Assembly (NCBI GenBank): GCA_009193035.1
Contig: SWDT01000186.1
Coordinates: 288,028-352,027 of the forward strand
DNA from: Halicephalobus mephisto
Taxonomy: Eukaryota > Nematoda > Chromadorea > Rhabditida > Panagrolaimidae
Direction of reading: 5' to 3'
DNA length: 64,000 bases
A model generated the notes under the pieces. That model was not told the DNA's origin. It saw only the letters and a list, made by a program, of their open reading frames with translations, and did not search any database. The position numbers and the translations under genes were made by a program. Positions 45,573 through 58,155 of the stretch are shown in pieces; within the stretch, counting starts at the first letter, position 1; every line of letters begins with the position of its first letter.

Positions 45573-47604
45573 TGTGCCTGTGGCCTTCGGGTTCTCTTTA
45601 AAATCAAAAAAAGAGTTCATTCTCTGTCATTGAATACACAGCCGATGCGATTTTTAATCTCAAAACCGTTTATAAATTCTCGATATTTCCAAGCTACTTA
45701 TTATCCCGTATAAACTCCTGTAATCAAATTTAAAATTCATTGGTTGCCAAGTGAACCAACAAAGAGAAAAGACAAATCAACTTCGACCAAGTTCGAAAAA
45801 CAAAAGACCGACGCATAATTGCCAGAGCTGTCGAATTTTCGAAATCTTCGGTTTTTGAACTCAGACTTGTTTAGTTCCGATTTGAACTTTTCGAACTCCG
45901 ATTAATTTGAAATGGTTATATGATATTTCTGTCTCGAACATTTCTATTCCAATTTTAAAGTTGGAACTGAACAAAAAACACAATATTGTAATAAAACCCG
46001 TAGATTCTGAATCTAAAATCAAAATCCAAATCAAAATCCAACCTTCAGAATCCAGGGTTCTGGAAATTAACTCGGAATTTTAAACATACATCAAATTTTA
46101 TATAAAAAATTTATTTAAAAAACAAAAATTTACCTAAAATGACTTTTGGAATACTATATAACATATGTAAAGTTATTTAAAATAATTTTTCGTTTTTGGT
46201 TTTTAAATTAAAGTTGTAAAAATTGAAACATAAATGCTTGGAACGGAAATGTCCTGTCACGTTCGAAATCAGTTCGATTCGGAAGTTCGAAAACAGTTCG
46301 ATTCGAAAGTTCGAAATCAGTTCGATTCGGAAGTTCGAAATCAGTTCGATTCGGAAGTCCGAAATCAGTTCAATTCGGAAGTCCGAAATCAGTTCGATTC
46401 GGAAGTCCGAAATCAGTTCGATTCGGAAGTTCGAAAACCGCCAGTTCTGATGATTGTTTCTGACTCGTTTTGACTTTCAAAAAATCGCGAAACTGAATCC
46501 ATGACGATTTATAAAATAATTAGGGGGTGTTCATTGATCATTTTTCTGTTTTATTTTATTATTAAATATACAAATTAATTTTTTACATATTTGGCAGGAT
46601 GTTATTTTTTAATTTTTATGCAACACTTGTGTTTCAGAAATGTTCCAATTCTAGGAACTTGAAATCAAAAATTAAAAGCAAAAAGCTATTTTAAATAACT
46701 TTGTATTTTTATATGGAATTTTAAAAGTTAAATAAATTTCCACTTTTTATAGTTTTGGTAAAAAATTTTAAATGTTCCTAGAATTGAAGGTTAGTCTTCA
46801 GAATCTAGAATCCTGAAAATCGGTTATCGATTCTGACTTCATATTTAGAATTTACGAGTCCGATTACCCTATTATAAGTACTTTTTGTTCAGTTCTAGCT
46901 CCAGATTTAAAAATAAATATCTGGAACATAAGTATTGCAATACGTTTAAAGTCGTGCTGAAACACCCATATCCTAGACGCTTATATTCGAATTCTGAAGT
47001 CAAAATTGAGGATTATCCTTTAGGTTCCAGGATTCTAAATCTCCATATTATGAGGACCAATCTATAATTCTGACTTCAGATTCAGAATTTATGAGTTTAA
47101 TTACTTCATTCTGGGTACTTTTTGCTTGATTCTAAAAGCATTTAAAAATTTACCTTGGAACTTCACTTAAAAAAGTAAAATTTACCCAGAATAACTTTTA
47201 AAATTCCATATAAAATACAAAGTTACCTAAAATAGCTTTTAATTTTTGAATTAAAATCGTTAGAATTAGAATGCAGATATCTAGGACACAAATGTCACAT
47301 AACCGTTTTAAATCGTATTATTTAAGATTTCAGATCAATGACAGTGAGATTGTTAAAGGAACAAAGCAAATTATCCAACTTTGGCCCCAACGCGAATGAT
47401 GTATTAACTTTATCCTGTTTTTGAAGACTTCTGAATCCACCTTCGATTTCGGTATATTTGGCAGGCGGAATATAGGAAATGTGGAAAATTCAAAAATGGA
47501 ATCAGAACTCATCGAAAGTCGGATCAACGGCAGTGGGATTGTCATTCGTGTCGGGACCAAAGTTGAACAATTCAGTTCGTTCTTTAGATGAATTTTAGAA
47601 AATC
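45573..47604. other. Region between tRNA-Thr and 3' end of Mesh-like gene
   Basis: AT-rich. It includes a 20-bp minisatellite at 46258-46440 and a diffuse set of GATTCTGACTTCA(G)ATTCAGAAT-type fragments between 46000 and 47120. No gene was seen. Confidence 0.55.
46258..46440 (+). repeat. 20-bp minisatellite TTCGAAATCAGTTCGATTCGGAAG
   Basis: About nine copies of AAATCAGTTCGATTCGGAAG (some units CCGAAATC, TTCGAAAAC). It is open in two frames, which gives spurious SSIRKFEI-type and VRNQFDSE-type ORFs. Confidence 0.92.
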
Positions 47605-50600
47605 TCAGATGGCAGATTGTTGAAAAGGTTCATGTCTAGGTATGTAGATCTCTGGACCATAGGGACCACCACCAGGGGTGTTAAAATCAGTGGTCAGTGG
47701 AGGGGGCTAAAAATCAAATCGTAAATGAGGAAATTAAAAAAGTATTTTCCACAGAAATCCATTAATTTCTGTATTTTCACTTACTCTGAATCCGTTTCTT
47801 CCTATACTGTAGGTGCTCCTTGTTGAACTCGGTTTTCTCATCGGGACTGCCGCAGGGCCCAATCCGGCGCCTTCTCTCACGACTTGACTACTCATCGGCA
47901 TTTGCGATATCCTTCTGTTTTTCCCATTGAAACTAGAACTCGATCTCGGAGTTGATCTTCTTTGGTCATTGGAAGACGGGGTTCTTCTCTGATTACCGTA
48001 CTTCCTCACTTTCCCCGCTTCAATCGCTTCTGCTTCCTTTCGTCTTCTGATGTGCCACAAAATACAGAAGAAGATAGTAAAGGCCAAAACGATCGCGAAG
48101 ATGGACAGCAATGCCGTCATCCACTTCAGAGCGTATTCCAGGTTACGGTCACGACACCAGACCCACCACCCAGGGGTCCAGGTCCCGTTAATGCACTTTC
48201 TAGTAGCATCGCCGTGGAGAAAGTACTTTGGCTTACACGAGAAGGTTACTGTATCTCCATCAAGATAGTTCGCAGCTGGAGGGATCTTGATGACGCCCTC
48301 TTTTTTCAGAAGAGGACCGCAGCTGATTACTGTAAAAATAATTGATAATAAAGTTGAATGAAAGTTAAACAATTGTTACATTTCTTTGTTCCGGCCTTCT
48401 GGAGACCCAAAAATTCCTTCTGTTTCTGCAACGTGGCCAGAGCGATTTCTTTCCTTCCTGTCAGCATGTAGTCGTACTCGCAGGTCAAGACCCCCATACA
48501 GTCTACTTCGACCTGGAAGAATAAAAAATTAATGTTATTTCCTTCAACACTCGAAGGAGACTGGTGCTAACATCGGAGATCAGACAACTCTGATTCGTTC
48601 TCGCATCCAACGCTTCAGATTGGATTGATTACGGAAATCTTTAACTTTTTTTACTATTATCCCTAACAAACAAGGATCTAAGTTTATCTAATAGTTTCAA
48701 AATAAAAATCCTTGGAAAATTCAAGTTTTAATATTTTTTGATTTTAATACGTATTTCAGAATATAAGACAGAATAAAGAATTAATTAAAAGTGTTGCTTT
48801 ACTATTTTTAGAGACATTCTAATGCAGATAAATAAGTGATTTTCAGTTTTACATTCACTAAGCCGTATAAAACAGTTATGTAAAACATTATCAGATACAA
48901 AATGACTGTATACTACAAAACAGACCGAAAAGTCATAATATTCAGAAAGCTAATTCCTTGGTTTACTTCAAATCTTTCAAAGTTGGACGACTAAACGTTT
49001 TAAAATTTATAAAAACGCGATATAAAAAAGCAATATAATTGATAGAATTTTTCTAAGATTATTAGTAGTCTCTCTGGATCGTTGACGTTATCGCCGTTCC
49101 GATCACACAGTAATTTTTATCCTCAAACTGATGGCATTTACTAGTAAATTTTCTGTTATATCCTACATTTTTCTTTTTCACTATATGAACTGAAAACTGC
49201 AAAATAGCAATTAATCACAGACAGCGTTACAATAAAATAAATACAATGTTAGTGTTTTATGGAAGCTATATAAAAATCAAATTCGGAAATCCTTTTACTT
49301 TTGTAAATATCTTTTTCTGATTTTTTCGATATATCCCCAACTAACCTGTTCAATACTAAACACTCTGCTCGCGTTCAAGTCTAAGTACTGCGGCCAGAAC
49401 ACTGGATAATAATCTGACGAAGCGAATAACTTGGGGTTATAGATAGGTTTGAACTGGTCTTGGAAGAGGACATTCCCGATCCTTTCGTTCCTTCCATCGA
49501 TGAGCCAATGCATCCCAAAAGTTTCGTAAATCATTTGAGTTGTCGCTGCATTGTGAGTATCCCCTGTTATTCTCGTCACTTGGCCTGTTATTGTCATCAA
49601 ATCATCCATTGGATCCGCATTGTAAGTCCCCAGAAGCCCCATTGTAGTGTAACAGCGGTTTTCCGAGAGATTATTCAAATTCGTTGTAGATTGTCCTTGA
49701 CGACAAGTCGTGTTGTAGCTCGGAGGGAGGAACACCATCACATCTAGCATCCCGTTGGACTCTCTTACTCTGACTCCTGTTCCGGATTTGAGCATGATAA
49801 TCAGATCAGACATATCCATGTTCAGTAATGGGTTTCTGATGGTGACTTTGTTGAACTGTTGAATCTTCCAATGAGGGGCATCGAAGAACCTTCTGGTTCC
49901 ATCGACATACAAATCCATCTTGTATCTCCATCGTCTCATTGGTTTTCGTGCAAAGACTTGGATGACAGAGCTGTCATTCTCCTGGACAACGACCCCGGTG
50001 ACTACAGTAGCATTCACGTGAGAATGCCAAAGAGTATCATCGGGCTGTTCCATCCTGACTTGGACCATGAGTTTATGCATAGGATCTTCGCTCATAACGA
50101 GGACAAAGTAGCCCTTCCCAGGGAAAGTGTACTTGCTGCCGTCAAAAGTGACAACATGAGGTTCACCGTAGATGTACCCCGCAGCAGGAGGTCGGTAATC
50201 TTGACATCCGTTGGTCATCCGACGCCAGTAGAAGAATTCACAATGTCCAGCATAACTGAAAAGGAAATTGGATTACAAAATAATTGAAAAGATATTGCAT
50301 GTAGTGTAAAAATCAGAAATATTTCATTTCTAAGCAATGTAAAAGCAAGCAATTTTGAAAAAGTTCAATTTTTAAGCGTAAAAGTGAGAATTACAAAAAT
50401 CCGCTTCTCTTATGTGATAGAGTACCTTTTACATGCAGTTCTACTTTTATAAATTTGTAATCGAATAAGATACACCTGAATATGTTTTGAAAGCTGTTCC
50501 CAGGGAATCTGAGCTATTACAAGATACTTTCAATTTATAAGAACTGAATATTGAAAATAGAGATTCTAAATTATTTTACTTGGATTGGAATCTTCAAGCT

Positions 50601-53600
50601 ACAAAGAACCCACGAAAAGTTTGTTTTATTTTACCTAACTGCCTCCCCAAACTTACTGGCAACACTGTTGATAGGGCATGATGTCATTCTGATAATGACT
50701 CAAATATGGGATGTACGGTGGGTTCTTATACGGATAAGCACCGAAAGAATGAGCTCTAGCAGGGGTTCCTGGCTGGAAGAACCTTGTGTAGTCTCCATCG
50801 GGTTCCCAGTCATCTGTGAACATCAAATAACCCTCAAAGTCGTAGCAACATTGCTGAGCAGCTCCTGTCCAAGATGGAGTCACAGAAGTGATGCAGTGTT
50901 GAGCTCCTTTATTGTAAGGACAACTAGTATCCCCATCCTTGTCGCAGTTTCTGAGAGGCATGAACCTCCCGAGATCGAGAAGGGCTTGGGAGAGTTTACA
51001 GGGACAAGGTATCTGGGCAGTGAGATCCATGATGAAGTTCCTTCTCTGTCCGTCGTACTCGAACCACTCTATGCACATGTCTGTTGCCCAAGAATCTCCA
51101 TAGTGGTCCTCCCATACAGGCTTATAGTACCAAGGGAAGGGGGTCACAGAAGACCAAATTGTTCCTTCATTCTGATCTGACAAGGCCACTTGAATGAATC
51201 CGAAATGGAATCTCTTCCAAGCATCAGAAATCAACGGGGTTCGAGTGAGAGCATTCGGACGGAAGACGTGCTTCCCACTGTTAGCGATTCCTTGGACGAT
51301 GCTGTCAATTTTGATAAAATGAGATCTGTCTGCATCTTCCCAGTAACCCCATATATTGATGTCCACCCGGGCGGACAGTGACCAAGTGAGATTCTGAGCT
51401 TGCCATTTGAGAGTCAGTTCATTTGCATCAGGGTGGTTCCAGCGATTCTGTTCAATTTGAACATCATCTATCAGTTTTACTCTAGAAGGCTGGACATTGG
51501 GACTCACTGAAATTGTTGGATTCAATATCTCGGTAACTTTTTGATTTGGAAATAATACTGAAATCTTCGTTCAAAATGCGATTTGACATATTCGAAGAAA
51601 TAAATGTTAATGTAGTTTTGATTTTAAAAATCTTCACAATTAAAAACGTATAATAACTTACAGACATAGAACTTCCCCTTAAAAGGAAAACTCTGTCCTC
51701 CATCTCTCGACATCATTATCGTGACCATCCCTGTCTTGTGGAACATTGGCTGGATGCAACTGGCCAAGACTCTGTTGACTATCCGACAACTCACTACCCA
51801 ACTCTCAAACGCTACTTTGACACTATCTGCTGGTCGTAGACAAGGCCCAGAGACGTTGACTGTTATTCCTCCCTGCATGACTCCCCAAGGGGGGCTTGTT
51901 AAAGTAGCTCCGCTGGAGGCGTTAGTACATCCCCCAGGGATTATCACTTCATCGATTCTGTGAATCCATCTTCCAGGAGTCAGGACGTTGGAAAAGTACC
52001 CAAGTTTCCAGACTCTTCCATGACCAGAATACGGTAGTTGGTACCAACCAGTTCCGTTACCCCCGTTGAAACCCACCATTGCCGCTTGTTTCCCTCCGAA
52101 TCCATTGAGGCCTCCGGCTTCGTTGGAGCTGGTCCAGTTGAGACGAGCATAATTAAAAATAGCAAAAGTTCGGATTTCGTCCGTGGCAACAACGAGTTGG
52201 AAGGTGTTTTGCCAGTCCTTTACATAGTCGAATTGGGAGACATCAAGGGCCCTGGGAGCGCCACCGTAAGCCATCTGAAAAAGGTTAATTTTGGAAATGG
52301 AATTTGTTTTTTGAGTTACGTAAGGATTCCACTGTATTATATAGGAAAAAATACGAAAGGTTTCTGTATGGTATAAAAAGAAGAATGTTAAATTGTCTCA
52401 TATCGTATAACGTTGAAGATATGAGAAGTCTCTATGACACAAAATGAAGATATGTAAGAATTTCCTGTACAGCTGGGAATTAAAGATACAAGAATTCTCC
52501 ATATCGTAAGTGAAGTCCACAGGGTAGATCTTTAAAACAAAGCAATATTATCGAAACTTACTCTGTACCATGTAACAATGAAAGCATGTTCAGCTCTCCA
52601 TCCTCTAGCTCCGTTGTATCCATTTTGAACGTCCCTAGTAATGTTGTCCAGTAAATACGGATCAATGACCATTCCCGGCTGATTAGTTCTCCCTGGCATT
52701 TGTCTTTTTTTCCTTTTACCAAAGCCAGAATTCCCGTAATATCCCTGATTCACTTGTTGTCCCTGATAATTCTGATAGTAGTTGGCATACTGTTGTTGTA
52801 CTTGAGTATTTAAATAAGGACTATTTGCTCCACCATAGGCATAGCTAGCTATCTGTTCGTTGTTTTGAGAGTTTAATCGATAATTAGGGTCGTAGATTTC
52901 GTCATCATCGAGCTGAAAAGGAATGGCTAAGATGTTTGAATTTCGCTTATCTAAATGTCCTAGAAAACGTCTCTTTCGACGACGCCGATCCATAAAAACT
53001 AACAGGTCTGATCTCTAAAAGGGAGCACAAAAAAGTGCTGAGTAATGTGTTTTTATATTGAATATATACAAATGGATTGGATATATAAACACAAGTTTTC
53101 GATATATGAAAAATAAAAACAAGGAATTTTTGTTTACAGACAAGATTGACACATTGGGAATTAAGATTTATAGTAAATTTTAATTAATAAGAAAAATCCA
53201 ATAGATTGTCGTATAAAAATCGAAAATCAACTATTATGTTTATGTTAAAGTCGAATAAAATTTAAAATTTGTAAAGAAACTCACTCTCGGTCTGTGAACA
53301 CTTCTGAAAAAAGTATTGCTGATTTTCACGTTTCCAATCCATTGGAACATCGAATCAGCATAGAAAGGAGCAATGAAACTGTGATCTCTCTGAGTCGGCC
53401 ATTCGGGATTCGGAAACGTGAATGGCGGAGCAATGAATGGAGGTTGGGCAAAACTGATGAATCCAGAAGGATAGACAAATGTGTAATTGAATCTGAATCC
53501 GAAAAATGGACAATCAAATCCGAGATTACTTTGGGTTTCTCTGCCGGCTTGACCCATGAGTTCCATATCCCGAGCCCAAGAGCCAAAAGGATAAAGGATG

Positions 53601-54293
53601 TTTTGCCAGCCTGTAAATGGAAAATTACTAAAATGTCATACATGGCTTCTTCATAAAGTTATTAGAAACTCAATAAACATCTAAATAATAACTAAAGTAT
53701 TATATAAACAAGTATTCAAATCACTATCTAAAATGGCTTTTTTATTTTCTAAAAAGCGTAATAATAACTAAATAAGATAAATTGTATTTTCGAGTCACTA
53801 TCCAAAATTATTATTGAAGATTCTCTGTTGAAATAATACTCCCATAGCAATTCCAGATAGCGTTAATTATGAATAATTAATTTTTCCTCATAATCACTAT
53901 CCAAATTTGCTTTCTTTCTGAATAGTGACTGAAAAATATAAAATATCACTTCTTAAGCCACTATTCCAATTTAGTTTTGCTCCAAATAGAATAGTGACTT
54001 TAAAATCTGATTGGTTCTTCCTAGCCACTATGCTCTAACCAACCTTCTTCATATCTGACGTCGTAATCCCCTTTAGCCATGTTAGCCAAATACTGCTGGA
54101 AATTCAATCTCGATACTTGTCGTTTCTTTCTGATGTGTTCTGGATATTTTACATCTTCAGCTTCTTCCTTCTTCAGAAGTTCCTCGATGGATTCTCTTTC
54201 ACTATTGGCATTTTTAAAACTGGAGATCTTTCCTTCACCAATCGCAAAAAATAACCCAATTACCGTAACCACAGCGATGCGCCATGGGCGCAT
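47605..54293 (-). CDS. Mesh/SUSD2-type adhesion protein (NIDO-AMOP-vWD-sushi-TM)
   Basis: Nine phase-consistent exons encode 1410 residues: 54293-54044, 53610-53285, 53014-52562, 52274-51662, 51557-50657, 50255-49346, 48512-48380, 48329-47785 and 47706-47605. The N-terminus is a signal peptide (WRIAVVTVIGLFFAIGEG). HIRKKRQ at about residues 55-60 is a furin-type site. NIDO follows (about 85-340; CPFFGFRFNYTF, FYADSMFQW). It is interrupted by a Tyr/Gln/Asn-rich insert ending in a second basic site, GKRKKRQ. Then come an IPT-like segment, AMOP (about 690-860; CIEWFEY, CPCKLSQALLDLGRF, QQCCYDFEG, QQCCHYAGHCEFFYWRR), vWD (GEPHVVTFDGSKYTFPGKGYF, MGLLGTYNADPMDD), sushi (about 1197-1254), a membrane helix (about 1265-1289) and a Ser/Arg-rich tail. 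The order equals Drosophila Mesh and vertebrate SUSD2, proteins of apical or septate epithelial junctions. C. elegans K03H1.5 is, from memory, the likely relative. Confidence 0.93.
53611..54043. repeat. First Mesh-like intron carrying TAGTGACTG-family repeats
   Basis: Degenerate CACTATCTAAAATGG, AGTCACTATCCAAAATTAT, AATCACTATCCAAATTTGC, GAATAGTGACTGAAAAAT and GAATAGTGACTTTAAAAT motifs fill this intron. The last one abuts the splice donor. Confidence 0.7.
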
Positions 54294-57240
54294 TTTAAAA
54301 GAACAACAATAATAGTTTTTCCGAATTACGGTAGAAATTAGAACAGTGATGAATCAGTCGCGAAAAATCAATATAGAAGTGTGACGATTGTAAAACACGT
54401 TTCTTGTAAACTTTTTGATAACTATGAAGTCCAATCGGTAAAGTAGGCAAACTTTCACGAGAAAGACGAATCGAATGGTAATAAAAAGGAAAAACTGACT
54501 GATAAGGGCTCCTGTTGCTTTCTTTAATCAAGCTACTGGAGAGTAAACAAAATTTAATATGAATTTTGATCAACTATGATTTTGACCTTAGAGGAAGGAA
54601 ATTATATCCAAAACAATTTGCGACAAATAAAATAAACTCAATAAAAATTTCGATCTAATATTTTTTGACTTTATAGGAAGCAAATCATATCCAAAATAAT
54701 TTTCGGTAAATAAAATAAATTTATTTTTAAAATTTCGATTAACTTTAAAATTATTTTTATGATTTTTTGGAGATTTTTTTATTAAAATAAACTTTTAATA
54801 GAATATTTTTGTTATTTTTTATTGATTCAAATTTTGTAAAAAAATTTGAAATTTATTAGAATTTAATGTAAATTGTTGAAAATTTTCAAAACAATTTTTA
54901 AATTTGAAAATTTGAAAAATTCTGTCGAGAAAATTCCCAACAATTTCTATTTTTACTTTTTATGATAGTGATACTATTGACGACCTAAATATATAACTGA
55001 CATAATCAAATTCAATTTTTATGATTGGTCTTGAAGATAATTTTTATAATACACAGTACTTCCAAGTGTTACTGAATAACTTACATAATTGACATAATAA
55101 TAAATATTTTTTCATTGTAAAATATATAATAATAAATATTTTTTATTAATTATCTTGTAACTTCTCTTTATAAAATTTCATTTGTATTTTGATAAATGGT
55201 TTTTCCTCCAATTCCATATTTGAAAGAACATTTATATTTTTGTCTGTTTTTATTTTAATTTTCTTGTACCAAAAATTTCACAAAATTTTCAATTTGAGAA
55301 ATTTATTTTTTAAATTTTCGAAGATAAAAATTAAGAAGAAAATTAAATTTGGAATAGTAATTCTACTTTTTATATTGAATTTCCAATTACTTTCCATGAC
55401 ATTGATGATCGTATAGACACGGAAGACAGAGCTCAATTTGTTCGACGATTTCCAACTACCTAAAAAGCACCTGAAAATGTAAAAGATGGAGTCCCAAAAA
55501 ATTGTTTAGCTATCTGATACCCTAAAAGGTCAAAAGGACCAATCTAGAAAATGTTATCCGGATCCAGATGATCTCCAATCGGACGGAAAATTTTCTTTTC
55601 TTTTCACCTATACTTTTGTGAAAGAAATAAAGCATCGTTGCAAACTATAGTACAATAAGGACCTACTATTTTCTACCATGATTACAGCGCCTCAAACACA
55701 CTACCAATACTACTTTATCTGCAAAATCTCCAATTAAAAGACGTTGCAAAAATGTAATACAAGGCCAGGATATCGAATAATCTCGTAATTGTATATTCAA
55801 TCTATTTTGAGTGATCAGTACTCCGTTTTGTGAAAGTTAACGATCAGAATTCAAAGTCGAAATTTACATTTTTTGTGTTAGGACCCAATTTCTTATTCAC
55901 AAATTCAGATAAGTTCAACCTACGAATTCAAATATAAAAGCTTTTTGAAATAGAAAAGATCTATAAATACTGTTTTAGTTTGAAAAGTTCAAATTTCGGC
56001 CCTAAACTATGACCGTTGTGTTGGAAAAAACCGAGTATTGAAGGTTTTTTCAAATCCAGCTAGGAACAATCAGCAAGAATACCTTCTTCGACCCGTCTAG
56101 ATTTGTGTAGTAAATAGACCTTAGTATATCTTGCATGTATAGTAAGAACCAATAGTCTTCGTACCCTATAGAAATTCACAGGCTCTAATGATTGCTATAC
56201 GTGTAAAAATAACTCTAATGTATCAGGTACATAGACTGAACATAAGTTATAAGTATATTATTTCAACATATTGGTACATAAGATATAATGCATCCATACA
56301 TTCTATACCATGTACCCATTTTTGCGTGTACTTCTCTGTAAATTTATAACTCAATCTCTACATTCTTATGATTTTATATTCCGTTATCTCTATCTCTGTA
56401 TCCTTATACCACTATGTATACGAAAAATAACTTTAATGTATTGGGTACGTAAATTAAACATAATACATAAGCATATTATTTCAATGTATCGGTACATGAT
56501 ATATATATCCGATACATCAGAGCTGTTTTAAGATACCGATACATTTCAGAATATTTACTGCTTTTTTGTGTACAATCTAACACATATAACCTTATTCATT
56601 ACTCATCGTCTTACTTACTATGATATAATTCAAAGACTTCTTCGAAGATTATGTCGTATTTCCACGTATTTACTGATTATTCTAGTCTTCGAAATTGACT
56701 TTGGACTGATTTTTACTGCTTATTGTTTCACAGACCATGAAGATAAGTCTAGACATGTTTTGAAGAAAATCATGGAAATTTGAATCGGACTGTTATCAAA
56801 GAATCGATCGGCAAAAATCACAAAGAAATTATCTCAGGACTAAACGCTGCAACGATATGCTCTGACCAACCCTCTTTCGTTCGATAATCACCGTCTTGTC
56901 CACTCTTTGAGAATTGGACATTTTCGATTTTCAGATTTTTTCCCTTGAGATTAGGCAACTTTGAGGAGGTAGAAAGTCGTAATATATGTGATGCATTTCC
57001 TCTTCCTAGGAACAATTAGTGAAGAACAATGCTAAAATGCTCGAAAAGTTCTCAATGCTCAAGAAAGAAGTTAGATTTTGTTTTTTGAAGTGCTCTGTGA
57101 TGAAACTGAGTTTGAAATTATGAAATAAACTCTCATATCAAAATGTGAGTCAGTTCATTTTCGTCTCGAGATCACCTTGGAAGTAGTTTCTCAAAGTTTG
57201 TTAACAAAAAAAACATACTTGGAAAGAAGACAAAAATAAA
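54294..57240. other. Upstream of Mesh-like gene; AT-rich with duplicated block
   Basis: The proximal part would hold the Mesh-like promoter. A diverged direct duplication occurs at about 56208-56300 and 56435-56525 (CTAATGTATCAGGTACATAG; TATTATTTCAACATATTGG). A fragment of Mesh exon 1 lies at 56850-57000 (listed separately). Confidence 0.55.
56850..57000 (-). pseudogene. Fragment resembling the first exon of the Mesh-like gene
   Basis: On the minus strand the peptide ...QDGDYRTKEGWSEH matches KGDYDVRYEEGWLEH across the end of Mesh-like exon 1 and into its intron. The DNA around the splice donor (GGTTGGTCAGAGCAT) differs by one base from the true one (GGTTGGTTAGAGCAT). Upstream similarity is weak. 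Most likely it is a decayed partial duplication; chance similarity is possible for the upstream part. Confidence 0.5.
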
Positions 57241-57314
57241 TGCCCGGGGCAGGGGTCGAACCTACGACCTTGGGCTTATTAGACCCACGCTCTAACCGAC
57301 TGAGCTACTCGGGC
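57241..57314 (-). tRNA. tRNA-Ile (anticodon AAT)
   Basis: 74 nt. Anticodon stem TGGGT/GCCCA with loop CTAATAA (anticodon AAT), D arm GTAGCTCAGTCGGTTAGAGC, T arm GTAGGTTCGACCCCTGC. Acceptor GCCCGAG/CCCGGGC has an A-C mismatch at pair 6-67. Confidence 0.93.
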
Positions 57315-57458
57315 GTGTCCCTCACAGTAAAGTAATAAAAAATTCGCTTTGAGTTTATCAAAATGTTCCTTGATTCATCTGATTGCTCCACACTTTCCAA
57401 CTCATATCAGTGATTTTGTTTCTCGCCTTTTAGAGCAGAGAGTATTATGAAATCACTG

Positions 57459-57550
57459 TAGGCACAAAGATCGGACTTAAACCGCAGACGGCCTAGACAA
57501 AATACCTGTAGGCACAAAGATCGGACTTAAACCGGAACGGCCTAGACAGG
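57459..57550 (+). repeat. Direct duplication of about 46 bp
   Basis: CTGTAGGCACAAAGATCGG then ACTTAAACCG(C/G) and ACGGCCTAGACA occur twice in tandem with a few differences. Confidence 0.85.
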
Positions 57551-57911
57551 ATGCCTAAAGCTCCGCCCAGTCAGCCGACGCCTGTGAAGTGAGACTAAAG
57601 TGTTAGAGAGTCAGTCTTTGAGAAATTCCAACTTCAGACTGGTCCGAGTTTGACTTCGGTCAAACGAGGACCTTTCCTCCTTTGTTCTATGTTTGTTAAG
57701 ATAAACGAGCGTAATTGCTAATAGTAGGAACCAACAGTTATCCGCCCAACCAAGAATCACCGCCCTACCTTATTTTACTACATCACCGCCGAAGATCGAC
57801 TGCAAGAGACTATTAAGAAATCCCCCAAGCTCTTAGTAAACAGTTTCCTAACCTTGGTCTCACTTTTCTAGTTTGTTCATTCCCAATTCGGGCCACGGGA
57901 GCTATCAATCA

Positions 57912-58155
57912 ACTTCATTACTCCCCAGAATACCTTAACTGAAAACGGTGTTCCCCGAATCCAACAGTCTCCGAGGACAAGAGAACTATGATTTCTGTGT
58001 CCTTGCAATATCTCTCACTATTACTGGATTCTCCACCCACGTCATCTTTACCGTAATTCCCGAGGTCAGTGAAATTGCTGTCGTTATCAGAAATGGCATA
58101 TGGATATTCTAGCTTCAAGACAAAGTTGATTTCATCTTCGGAAACAAATACGTAC
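57912..58155 (-). CDS. Possible coding exon of unknown gene
   Basis: A minus-strand open stretch of about 80 codons reads like protein (YVFVSEDEINFVLKLEYPYA, then SDNDSNFTDLGNYGKDDVGG, then VLLSSETVGFGEHRFQLRYS) and ends in a stop near 57918. AACTACAG just upstream could be an acceptor. No start, partner exon or family was found, so it may be a relic. Confidence 0.3.

Noticed and set aside
46223..46473. Repeated SSIRKFEI-type and VRNQFDSE-type peptides as a repeat protein
   Set aside because: Created by a 20-bp minisatellite; no start context and no conserved frame.
49460..50287. Plus-strand ORFs opposite the vWD exon (49460-49747, 49859-50287)
   Set aside because: Antisense to clearly conserved vWD-domain coding sequence; no family features.
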